Positions 51,173 through 59,067 of a DNA stretch of 64,000 bases are shown one piece after another (position 1 is the first letter of the stretch; each line of letters opens with the position of its first letter). The stretch is from Dryocola sp051297175. Its GTDB lineage: Bacteria; Pseudomonadota; Gammaproteobacteria; Enterobacterales; Enterobacteriaceae. The notes beneath the pieces were generated by a model. That model was not told where the DNA came from, searched no databases, and was given only the letters and a program-made list of their open reading frames with translations. Made by a program: the position numbers and the translations under genes. The DNA is taken from assembly GCF_051297175.1 (NCBI RefSeq), contig NZ_JBINNY010000001.1, forward strand, positions 3,906,001-3,970,000. The letters run 5' to 3'.

Positions 51173-52351
51173 ATGGAAACCACATCTGCAGAGCAGGTCC
51201 AGCGCGGCAGCAAGCGCAAACGTAACTTACTCATTTTACTGTTGATCCTGGTGCTGGCCGCCGCAGGCTGCCTGGCGTGGTATCTGCTGTATGCCCGCTA
51301 CTACGAATCCACCGACGACGCCTACGTCAACGGCAACCAGGTGACCTTAACGCCGCAAATCGGCGGCACGGTAACGCAGGTCACGGTAGACGAAGGTGAT
51401 TTTGTCCAGAAGGGGCAGCCGCTGGTGCTGCTCGACCCGAGCGATACCGAAATCGCCCTACAGCAGGCGGAAGCCAACCTCGCCAACACGGTTCGCCAGG
51501 TGCGCGGGCTGTACAGCACGGCGGATAACTACCGCGCGCAGGTCGCGGCGAAGCAGGTTGCCCTGCAAACGGCGCAAAACGACTATGCGCGGCGTCAGAA
51601 GATCTTCTCAACCGGCGCTATCGCCGCGGAAGATTTGTCGCACTATCGCGACGCGGTAACCAGCGCGCAGAACGACCTGGTGGCAGCGAAACAGGCGTTA
51701 CAAACCAATTTTGCGATGGTGGATGACACGGTGATCGACAGCCATCCGGAAATCAAAAGCGCCGTCGCCACTCTGCGCCAGCGTTTCCTGGAAAACTCGC
51801 GCAGCACGATTGTCGCGCCGGTTAGCGGCTACGTTGCCAAGCGCGCGGTGCAGCTCGGCATGCGCGTCGATTCCGGCACTACGCTGCTTGCGATCGTCCC
51901 GCTGAATGAAGTGTGGGTGGACGCTAACTTCAAGGAAAGCCAGATGAAAACCATGCGTTTGGGGCAGAAAGTGACGCTCAGCGCGGATCTCTATGGCGAC
52001 GACGTGGAGTACAAAGGCACCATTGAAAGCCTCGGCATCGGCACCGGCAGCGCCTTCTCGCTGCTGCCCGCGCAGAACGCCAGCGGCAACTGGATCAAGA
52101 TCGTTCAGCGCCTGCCGGTGCGCATTACGCTCGATCCGCACGACATGCAGAAGCACCCGCTGCGGATCGGCCTGTCGATGAACGCGCAGGTTGATATCCG
52201 CAATACCGACGGACATCTGCTGCCGCAGCAAACGGTTAGCGCCCCGCGTTTCACCACGGATGTGTATCAAAACCCGCTGGCAGAAGCGGATAAGCTGGTG
52301 GCAAAAATCCTCCACGACAACAGCAAACCGGCAGCCGTAAGCGCCCGTTAA
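51173..52351 (+). CDS. EmrA-like periplasmic adaptor of a multidrug efflux pump
   Basis: This 392-residue HlyD-family protein has one membrane helix (~19-40), a lipoyl domain half (TPQIGGTVTQVTVDEGDFV), a coiled-coil hairpin (~95-200), the second lipoyl half (IVAPVSGYVAKRAVQLG) and a beta-barrel domain with WVDANFKESQM. GTGSAFSLLPAQNA.GNWIK is the classic EmrA motif. It should link the EmrB-like pump to TolC. It lies 23 nt after marR and 10 nt before the pump gene. It is a paralogue rather than emrA itself, judging by context. Confidence 0.87.
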   Translation: METTSAEQVQRGSKRKRNLLILLLILVLAAAGCLAWYLLYARYYESTDDAYVNGNQVTLTPQIGGTVTQVTVDEGDFVQKGQPLVLLDPSDTEIALQQAEANLANTVRQVRGLYSTADNYRAQVAAKQVALQTAQNDYARRQKIFSTGAIAAEDLSHYRDAVTSAQNDLVAAKQALQTNFAMVDDTVIDSHPEIKSAVATLRQRFLENSRSTIVAPVSGYVAKRAVQLGMRVDSGTTLLAIVPLNEVWVDANFKESQMKTMRLGQKVTLSADLYGDDVEYKGTIESLGIGTGSAFSLLPAQNASGNWIKIVQRLPVRITLDPHDMQKHPLRIGLSMNAQVDIRNTDGHLLPQQTVSAPRFTTDVYQNPLAEADKLVAKILHDNSKPAAVSAR

Positions 52352-52361
52352 GAGAGACGTT

Positions 52362-53897
52362 ATGCAAGATAAGGCGGCGTTTACGCCCCCTAGCCTGTGG
52401 CTTGCGACGCTCGCGCTGTCGCTGGCGACCTTTATGCAGGTGCTGGATTCCACCATCGCTAACGTCGCGCTGCCCACCATCGCCGGAAACCTCGGCGTCA
52501 GCGCCGATCAGGGCACCTGGGTTATCACCTCGTTCGCGGTGTGTAACGCCATCGCCCTGCCGCTGACCGGCTGGTTCACGCGGCGCTTTGGGCAGCTCAA
52601 GCTGTTTATCGGCTCGGTGGCGATGTTCACCCTCACCTCGTTCCTGTGCGGCTTCGCCCACAGCATGACCGAGCTGATTATCTTCCGCGCCATGCAGGGC
52701 TTTTTCGCCGGGCCGATGTTCCCGATGTGCCAGACGCTGCTGCTGGTGATTTTCCCGCCGATGAAACGCGGCATGGCGCTGGCGCTGCTGTCGATGGTGA
52801 CCGTCGTTGCGCCCATCGTCGGGCCGATTACCGGCGGCTGGATCACCGATAACTACTCCTGGCCGTGGATTTTTTACATCAACGTGCCGATTGGGATTTT
52901 CGCCGCCCTCGTGGTCTGGGCGCAGCTGCGCGACCGGGAAGAAACGACGACGACCTCGCCCATCGACTACATCGGCATTGGCCTGCTGATTATCGGCGTG
53001 GGGCTGCTGCAGGTGGTGCTGGATAAGGGCAACGATCTCGACTGGTTCGCCTCACCGGAAATTATCATCATGTCGGCGATCTCGGCGATTGGCCTGGTGG
53101 CGTTTGTTATCTGGGAGCTGGGCGAGCGCCATCCGATAGTCAACCTGCGGCTGTTCAAGGAGCGCAACTTTGCCATCGGCACGGTTTCGCTGATGCTGGG
53201 CTACGCGGCGTTCTTCGCCATCAACATTATTCTGCCGCAGTGGCTGCAAACGCAGATGGGCTATACCGCCATTTGGGCCGGGATGGCCGCCGCCCCGATG
53301 GGCTTCCTGCCGCTGCTGCTGACGCCGATCGTTGGGCGCTACGCGGGCCGAGTGGATTTGCGTATTCTCGCCTCGCTGTCGTTCCTGACGATGGGCGCGT
53401 CCTGTCTGCTTCGCGCGCAGTTCAACACCAGCGTGGACTTCCGCACCATTGCGGAGGTGCAGATGTTTATGGGCATCGGCGTGGCGTTCTTCTTTATGCC
53501 GCTGACCACCATTATTCTGTCGAACCTGCAGGGCGCGGAGGTCGCGGAAGGCTCTGGGCTTGCAACCTTCTTCCGCGTGCTCGGCGGCTCGTTCGCCTCG
53601 TCGCTGACCACGTGGATCTGGTCACGTCGGGAGGTGTTCCACCACGCGAACCTTACCGAGAGCGTGTCGATTTATAACCCGGCGGCGGTGGACTACCTGC
53701 ACAAAATGGGCGGCGCGACGCAGCAGCACATGGCGGCGATAGACAAGACCATCGAGCAGCAGGCGTACATGATGTCGACCATCGACTACTTCTGGATTTT
53801 AGGCTGGGGGTTTATGGGGCTGATCGTGATTATCTGGTTCGCCCGCCCGCCGTTTATTCGTTCGGGTGCGCCAGGTGCGCCGGCGGCGGGACATTAA
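52362..53897 (+). CDS. EmrB-like DHA2-family drug exporter
   Basis: This 511-residue MFS protein has about 14 membrane helices. DHA2 motifs include FMQVLDSTIANVALPTIAG in helix 1, GWFTRRFGQLK in loop 2-3 and GPITGGWITD in helix 5. It should expel hydrophobic toxic compounds by proton antiport together with the EmrA-like adaptor and an outer-membrane channel. It is last in the operon and an inverted repeat follows it. Confidence 0.88.
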   Translation: MQDKAAFTPPSLWLATLALSLATFMQVLDSTIANVALPTIAGNLGVSADQGTWVITSFAVCNAIALPLTGWFTRRFGQLKLFIGSVAMFTLTSFLCGFAHSMTELIIFRAMQGFFAGPMFPMCQTLLLVIFPPMKRGMALALLSMVTVVAPIVGPITGGWITDNYSWPWIFYINVPIGIFAALVVWAQLRDREETTTTSPIDYIGIGLLIIGVGLLQVVLDKGNDLDWFASPEIIIMSAISAIGLVAFVIWELGERHPIVNLRLFKERNFAIGTVSLMLGYAAFFAINIILPQWLQTQMGYTAIWAGMAAAPMGFLPLLLTPIVGRYAGRVDLRILASLSFLTMGASCLLRAQFNTSVDFRTIAEVQMFMGIGVAFFFMPLTTIILSNLQGAEVAEGSGLATFFRVLGGSFASSLTTWIWSRREVFHHANLTESVSIYNPAAVDYLHKMGGATQQHMAAIDKTIEQQAYMMSTIDYFWILGWGFMGLIVIIWFARPPFIRSGAPGAPAAGH

Positions 53898-53933
53898 ACT
53901 ATGCTGATTATCCCCGAGAGAATACCGGACGAT

Positions 53934-54015
53934 CCCCTCTCCCTTAGGGAGAGGGTTAGGGTGAGGGGGACGTTCAGAACGCCCTCATCCCAGCCTTCTC
54001 CCCCAGGAGAAGGAG
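53934..54015. repeat. inverted-repeat element between the emrB-like gene and sbmA
   Basis: A perfect 9-bp hairpin CCCTCTCCC-TTA-GGGAGAGGG (53935-53955) is followed by GGGTGAGGG, a complementary CCCTCATCC and a second CTTCTCC.../GGAGAAG pair. It resembles the element at 35,468-35,518 and lies between convergent genes, so it may terminate both. Confidence 0.65.
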
Positions 54016-54036
54016 AAGATCGGTGATGATTGCTGG

Positions 54037-55254
54037 TTACAACACTTCGCCCGTCTGCGGCACCGGAATATCCTGCAACGTATGCTCAAAGCTGCGCAGA
54101 CGTTTGTAGATAGACATCAGCTCCACAAGCGTGGTCCACGAGCTAATCAAATACTGGAACGAGCTGCGCACCTGTCCAAAGGCGTTGGTGATCTGCTGCA
54201 TCAGGCCCAGCGTGATGGCCCCGGCAACGATCGACGGGAACAGCAGGAACAGGCCAAACACGTTATCCACCTGCAGATAAAGAATGCGCGCAATGTTGAA
54301 GTAGGTGTAATGGAAATAGAGGCGGAAGTAGTTGTGGCGCACCGCGGCGAAAAGCTCTTTAACCGTTGGCGGCGCCGCGCGTGACGCGTCGTCTTCGCCG
54401 TAAACCAGCTCCTTACGATACGCCGCTTCCACTTTCTGATTGTTAAACTGCAGCCCCGGCAGCTTGATGCCCACCACCGCCAGCACGCCGGTTCCCACTA
54501 ATGACCAGACAATCGCCGCAATCACCAGGCCGTAAGGAATATGGCCGATAATCGGCAGCTCCTGCACGTGCGGCGACAGCGCCACCAGCACCGGCAGGAA
54601 GGCAATCAGCGTCATAATCGACTGCAGCAGGCTCACGCCCATATCTTCTAACGTCGCCGCGAAACGCATGGTGTCTTCCTGCACACGCTGGGCAGCACCT
54701 TCGATATGGCGCAGCATCTGCCAGTGTTCCATATAGTATTCGTTCATCGCGGTACGCCAGCGGAACACGTAATGGCTAATGAAGAAGTTGTTCAGCACGG
54801 CGACCGTCACCGAAATCAAAGCGATGCCGAGGAACACGCCGGTTTCCCGGTAAAACTGGCCGATAGTGACCTTGTGCGGCGAACTGAGCGCCGTCTGGAT
54901 CAGGTCAAAGAACGGCGCATACCAGGCGTTCACCGCCACACCAACCTCGACCAGGAACCAGGTCACGAAGACGATAAGCGCGGAGCCAAGAATCGACCAG
55001 TTTTGCCAGCGGTGCGGGCTGTAGATAAACCAGAACAGCGCAAACAGGCCGACGCAGGCGGCGTAATAGGCATAAAAGACCAGCGCTTTTAGCGTCCAGA
55101 AACGCGTTGCGTTAATAGGAATCTGCTGGCTTGCGCCGACGAAATCTTCCAGCCAACGGCCCCCGCCAGCCTGCCAGAAAATCACTGCTAACAGTGCCCA
55201 AATAAATGCCGACAAGAAAAACGCCGTCGGGCGCGGGAAAAACGACTTGAACAT
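54037..55254 (-). CDS. sbmA: SbmA peptide transporter
   Basis: This 405-residue SbmA/BacA-family inner-membrane protein is close to E. coli SbmA (406 aa). It has about seven to eight membrane helices and conserved WFIYSPHRWQ.WSILG, NAWYAPF.DLIQTALS and YRKELVYGEDDA. It uses the proton gradient to import microcin B17, J25, bleomycin and proline-rich antimicrobial peptides. The C-terminus differs from E. coli. Downstream yaiW is not adjacent here. Confidence 0.95.
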   Translation of the reverse strand: MFKSFFPRPTAFFLSAFIWALLAVIFWQAGGGRWLEDFVGASQQIPINATRFWTLKALVFYAYYAACVGLFALFWFIYSPHRWQNWSILGSALIVFVTWFLVEVGVAVNAWYAPFFDLIQTALSSPHKVTIGQFYRETGVFLGIALISVTVAVLNNFFISHYVFRWRTAMNEYYMEHWQMLRHIEGAAQRVQEDTMRFAATLEDMGVSLLQSIMTLIAFLPVLVALSPHVQELPIIGHIPYGLVIAAIVWSLVGTGVLAVVGIKLPGLQFNNQKVEAAYRKELVYGEDDASRAAPPTVKELFAAVRHNYFRLYFHYTYFNIARILYLQVDNVFGLFLLFPSIVAGAITLGLMQQITNAFGQVRSSFQYLISSWTTLVELMSIYKRLRSFEHTLQDIPVPQTGEVL

Positions 55255-55434
55255 TACGACACTCCTGAACTCACATTCTTGTAGTTATACGGTTGTTCGA
55301 ACCGCCTGGTTATAGCAGATCCCGGCACAATAAGGCTTGAGGAATGTTGTTTCAAGGAGTGAAGGCGTCCGAAAAAGTCTATCTTAGCGGGGTAGCTGGC
55401 GGCTAAGTGCATGTAGTCACTCGCCGCCAGACGA

Positions 55435-56361
55435 TCAAGCGGTGTAGAGTTTATCCTTGCCGAACGGACGGGTTTTGAAACGGCGATGCAGCCACAGATA
55501 CTGCTCCGGCGCGCGCATGATCTCGTGTTCGATTTTACGGTTCATGTACTCGGCGGCGGCCTGTTCGTCGTCGACCGGGTAGTCGGCAAGCTCGGGTTCA
55601 ATCACCAGCTGGTAGCCGGAGCCGTCGGCTTTGCGAATCAGCACGGTGGTCAGAATAGCGGGCTTCGCGAGGCGGGCGATGGTGTAGGTGCCGTTAGTGG
55701 TAGCTGCCTGCTGCACCGCGAAGAACGATGCAAACGAGCTGCCTTTCGGGCCGTAGTCCTGGTCAGGCGCGAACCACACGGCCTCGCCGGATTTCAGCGC
55801 TTTCACCATGCCTTTCAGGTTGCGTCTGTCGATCATTGCTTTATTAGAGCGCGAGCGGCCGAGGGTCTGCACAAACTCCATCGCTTTGTTATTGTGCGGG
55901 CGGTACATCGCCATCATTGGGCGGCAGATGCCCATCACGCGGCCACCGAGTTCCAGCGACATGAAATGCACGCCGATAACCATCACGCCACGGCCTTTTT
56001 CGCAGGCGGCGTTCAGGTTTTCCAGGCCGCGCACGTCAAACCATTTGCGCACGCGTTCATCGGACCAGAACCAGGCCATGCCGGTTTCAATCAGGCCCAT
56101 GCCCAGCGAGGCAAAGTTTTGCTTAACGATCGCGTTAATGTGCGCATCGGAATAATGCGGGAAACAGAGTTTCAGGTTCTGGCGTGCGATAGACACGCGG
56201 CGCTTTAAAAAGCGCATCGAAAATTCGCCGATCAGGCGACCCATCTTGAGAAGTACGGGGTAAGGCAGCTGTACCCAGAGCCACAAAATGGCCAGGCCAA
56301 ACCAGGTCAACCAATAACGTGGATGAAGCATAGATTTGCAAAACAGCGGTTTAGTAGACAT
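55435..56361 (-). CDS. lpxP: LpxP/LpxL-type lipid A acyltransferase
   Basis: This 308-residue inner-membrane protein has one N-terminal helix (~15-32) and the acyltransferase H-x4-E motif in VHFMSLELG. It shares HPRYWLTWFGL, APEQYLWLHRRFKTRP and the pattern WLWVQLPYPVL more with LpxP than with LpxL. LpxP adds palmitoleate to Kdo2-lipid IVA at low temperature. A cold-induced role is inferred from the sequence type only. It lies upstream of sbmA on the same strand with a 180-bp gap; in E. coli lpxP is elsewhere. Confidence 0.8.
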   Translation of the reverse strand: MSTKPLFCKSMLHPRYWLTWFGLAILWLWVQLPYPVLLKMGRLIGEFSMRFLKRRVSIARQNLKLCFPHYSDAHINAIVKQNFASLGMGLIETGMAWFWSDERVRKWFDVRGLENLNAACEKGRGVMVIGVHFMSLELGGRVMGICRPMMAMYRPHNNKAMEFVQTLGRSRSNKAMIDRRNLKGMVKALKSGEAVWFAPDQDYGPKGSSFASFFAVQQAATTNGTYTIARLAKPAILTTVLIRKADGSGYQLVIEPELADYPVDDEQAAAEYMNRKIEHEIMRAPEQYLWLHRRFKTRPFGKDKLYTA

Positions 56362-56676
56362 ATATCAGCTTCTTAATGCATGGAAATTGCGTATCGCCTA
56401 TGGGACTGAATCATTAGCGGTACAGCAGAGGACTGTTACTTAGACGCCAGCAGACGTGGATAGTTGCAGTACAGTAATAAACTTGCGTGATGATATCCGT
56501 TTTCTGCTAAGGCTATGTATAGGACATGTCAGTTTTTTTACGTCTTTTCTCACTTTTGGTAAGAAGCGCCTTTTATACCTGCTTAATCGCTCATAAAACA
56601 AACAATAAAAGTTATGATTTCGGATTTTTCAGCTAATACTTAGAGTGCCTCCCTACACATAACAGGAACCCAAAAG
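56362..56676. other. divergent promoter region, lpxP-like / secreted protein
   Basis: This 315-bp AT-rich divergent intergenic region has no gene. It must hold promoters for both flanking genes; I could not pick hexamers with confidence. AGGA precedes the small secreted-protein start. Confidence 0.5.
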
Positions 56677-56964
56677 ATGAAAAAAATCACTCTGGCTTTA
56701 CTCTCGGGCACTTTCCTTTTCGCAGCCGCAGGCGCGATGGCGCAGAACCCGGCCAACAGCACCTCTACCATGCAGGCTGAAAAAGAGCAGCTGAACAATC
56801 CGGGCCATATTATCGACGACTGCCGTGCGACCGAAGGTCAGGCAAAAACGGACTGCAAGTCGGCCCACGAAATGAAAAAAGAGCATAAAAACGACGATAA
56901 AATGCTCAAGCAAGGCGATACCAAAGACGACGTAGAGCAGCAGGATACCCAAAAAACGAACTAA
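56677..56964 (+). CDS. small secreted protein of unknown function
   Basis: This 95-residue protein has a clear signal peptide (1-22, cut after GAMA). The mature part is short, charged, Lys/Asp/Gln-rich, with two Cys residues (DDCRATEGQAKTDCK) that could form a disulfide. No family is recognised. The ribosome-binding site is AGGA. It is divergent from the lipid A acyltransferase gene and upstream of ampH on the same strand, with a hairpin between. Confidence 0.75.
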   Translation: MKKITLALLSGTFLFAAAGAMAQNPANSTSTMQAEKEQLNNPGHIIDDCRATEGQAKTDCKSAHEMKKEHKNDDKMLKQGDTKDDVEQQDTQKTN

Positions 56965-56969
56965 CGTTC

Positions 56970-56992
56970 AGGCGCACGTTCGGCGTGCGCCT
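56970..56992 (+). terminator. hairpin after the small secreted-protein gene
   Basis: AGGCGCAC / GTGCGCCT form an 8-bp stem 6 nt after the stop. No T-run follows, so its strength as a terminator is uncertain. Confidence 0.5.
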
Positions 56993-57078
56993 GGCCTTAA
57001 ATAAGCTTCGTAATGCCGCGTTACGCTTTTTCTTCTCACAATCCTGCATTTCCCCGTTTGCGCAGCGCCAGAGAGTAG

Positions 57079-57084
57079 TATAAA
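57079..57084 (+). promoter_or_regulatory. possible ampH -10 hexamer
   Basis: TATAAA lies about 43 nt before the TTG start of ampH. No good -35 is visible. Confidence 0.4.
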
Positions 57085-57126
57085 TACGGTGAATCTCGCC
57101 CCACTTTGTTAAATGGATTACTCGCG

Positions 57127-58287
57127 TTGAAAATTCGACTCCCGCGCATCGCCGCGCTAGCCCTTGCCGTGCTGCCCATTTTAGGTTTTGCCCAAACCTC
57201 TCCCGACCCCGTTTTCGCCTCAGAAATTGCCGAGCGCTACGCCAACCATATTTTCTATGGCAGCGGCGCTACGGGCATGGCGATGGTGGTGATTGACGGC
57301 AACCAGCGCGTCTTCCACAGCTTCGGTGAAACGCGCCCCGGTAATAACGTGCGTCCGCAGCTGGATTCGGTGATCCGCATCGCCTCGCTGACCAAGCTGA
57401 TGACCAGCGAAATGCTGGTAAAAATGCTCGATCAGGGCAAGGTAAAGCTTAACGATCCGCTGAGCAAATACGCCCCAGCCGGCTCCCGCGTGCCGACATT
57501 TAATGGCCAACCTATTACTTTGGTGAATCTGGCGACCCATACCAGCGCCCTGCCCCGCGAACAGCCTGGCGGCGCGGCGCACCGTACCGTCTTCACCTGG
57601 CCGACGTACAACCAGCGCTGGAACTGGCTTTCGACCGCTACCCTGAAAGCCGCGCCGGGTTCTATCGCTTCGTATTCCAACCTGGCGTTCGACCTGCTCG
57701 CCGATGCCCTTTCCCGCGCAGCGGGCAAGCCCTACGCCGCGCTGTTCGATGAGCAAATCGCCCGTCCGCTTGGCATGAAGGACACCACCTTCACCCCTTC
57801 GCCGGACCAGTGCAAACGCCTGATGGTGGCGGAAAAAGGCGCAAGCCCGTGTGACAACACGCTGGCCGCCGTCGGCAGCGGCGGAGTTTATTCGACGCCC
57901 GACGACATGATGCGCTGGATGCAGCAGTTCCTGAGCTCCGACTTCCACAAGCGCAACAATCAGGCCGACCGCATGCAAACCCTGATTTATCAGCGCCACC
58001 AGCTTCACAAGGTGATCGGCATGGACGTGCCGGGCAAGGCGGACGCGCTGGGCATGGGCTGGGTCTATATGGCACCGAAGAACGGCCGGCCGGGCATCGT
58101 GCAGAAAACCGGCGGTGGCGGCGGCTTTATCACCTACATGGCGATGGTTCCGCAGTCTAACGTCGGGGTCTTCGTGGTGATCACCCGTTCGCCGCTCACG
58201 CGCTTCGTTAATATGAGCGACGGGGTGAACGATCTGGTGACGGAATTAAGCGGTTACGGCCAGCCACAGCTCATTCCAACCTCATAG
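57127..58287 (+). CDS. ampH: AmpH penicillin-binding protein / DD-peptidase
   Basis: This 386-residue class C beta-lactamase-like protein is close to E. coli AmpH (385 aa). After a signal peptide it has the active-site SxxK (Ser87-Leu-Thr-Lys90), YSN (Tyr183) and KTG (Lys327). AmpH is a bifunctional DD-endopeptidase and carboxypeptidase in peptidoglycan recycling, and binds beta-lactams. I chose TTG 57127 (KIRLPRIAAL), which leaves a normal signal peptide and has GGA upstream. An in-frame TTG seven codons earlier is possible. It neighbours iprA, as in E. coli. Confidence 0.93.
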   Translation: MKIRLPRIAALALAVLPILGFAQTSPDPVFASEIAERYANHIFYGSGATGMAMVVIDGNQRVFHSFGETRPGNNVRPQLDSVIRIASLTKLMTSEMLVKMLDQGKVKLNDPLSKYAPAGSRVPTFNGQPITLVNLATHTSALPREQPGGAAHRTVFTWPTYNQRWNWLSTATLKAAPGSIASYSNLAFDLLADALSRAAGKPYAALFDEQIARPLGMKDTTFTPSPDQCKRLMVAEKGASPCDNTLAAVGSGGVYSTPDDMMRWMQQFLSSDFHKRNNQADRMQTLIYQRHQLHKVIGMDVPGKADALGMGWVYMAPKNGRPGIVQKTGGGGGFITYMAMVPQSNVGVFVVITRSPLTRFVNMSDGVNDLVTELSGYGQPQLIPTS

Positions 58288-58324
58288 TTCTACAGCGGCG
58301 GGCTTGGCGTTTAAGCCTGCCGTA

Positions 58325-58945
58325 TTAATATTGTTGCGGGAGCCGGTTCACGCTGACGAGTTTGCCTTTATTCATTTCGATATACCCGCCTTTGCGCAAA
58401 GCGGAGAGCATTTCCGCAATGACCGAGCGAGAGATTTTCGTTTTCTTTTGAATAAAGCTAATCACGCCAATCTTCTCACGCATTCCCGGGTTCCATTGCT
58501 CCATCGTCAAAAGAGTTGTTCTTATCTGCGAGTAACAGCTGGCGCCTACAAAGCGCATATCCCGCAGCTCCAGACTGCGAACGATATAAGAAAGCCATAT
58601 CGATAAAGATTCCCAAAGCTGATGGCTGTTAATTAACTCTCTGGCCTTTTCTAAGCTGAGGGAAAATCCTTGGCATGGGGTGTTAGTCACGATGGTGTAG
58701 TAATATTTTTGCGGATAGAGAATGCTGACGATGCCCAATATCCAGGGGGAGTTAATGACGTCGATGAGTAAATCATCTTCCTGACGATATAAAAAAACGC
58801 TCCCGCTATTCAGAAACCAAATAGTTGGCTCGCTGTTAAACCGTGAAGTATTGAGTTCATATCCCTGCGGTACGGTAAACGCCTTACCAAAAGCCGATAA
58901 ACAATCCCGCAATTGTTCCAATTGTGGTAATGGCTTCATTAACAT
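58325..58945 (-). CDS. iprA: IprA (YaiV) CRP-like regulator
   Basis: This roughly 206-residue protein has an N-terminal cyclic-nucleotide-binding-like fold (~20-110) and a C-terminal winged helix (SFIQKKTKISRSVIAEMLSALRKGGYIEMNKGKL). The C-terminal half is very close to E. coli YaiV/IprA, which represses katE and affects peroxide resistance. It lies next to ampH on the opposite strand, as in E. coli. The start is uncertain: ATG 58945 has GGAG 9 nt upstream, while 58939 and 58984 are also possible. Confidence 0.88.
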   Translation of the reverse strand: MLMKPLPQLEQLRDCLSAFGKAFTVPQGYELNTSRFNSEPTIWFLNSGSVFLYRQEDDLLIDVINSPWILGIVSILYPQKYYYTIVTNTPCQGFSLSLEKARELINSHQLWESLSIWLSYIVRSLELRDMRFVGASCYSQIRTTLLTMEQWNPGMREKIGVISFIQKKTKISRSVIAEMLSALRKGGYIEMNKGKLVSVNRLPQQY

Positions 58946-59025
58946 TACTGGCCACTCCATTGCCGTTATCAATAAAATGCCCATCTTTCCCAGACGGGCA
59001 TTGGTTCAGGTTGGTTTATTTCAGC

Positions 59026-59055
59026 GAAGTAAAAGCCACGGCTCGCGCCGTGGCT
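59026..59055 (-). terminator. terminator after the autotransporter gene
   Basis: The minus strand reads AGCCACGGC-GCGA-GCCGTGGCT followed by TTTACTTC. It lies 13 nt after the autotransporter stop and separates it from iprA. Confidence 0.85.
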
Positions 59056-59067
59056 AACGCGTCTTTA

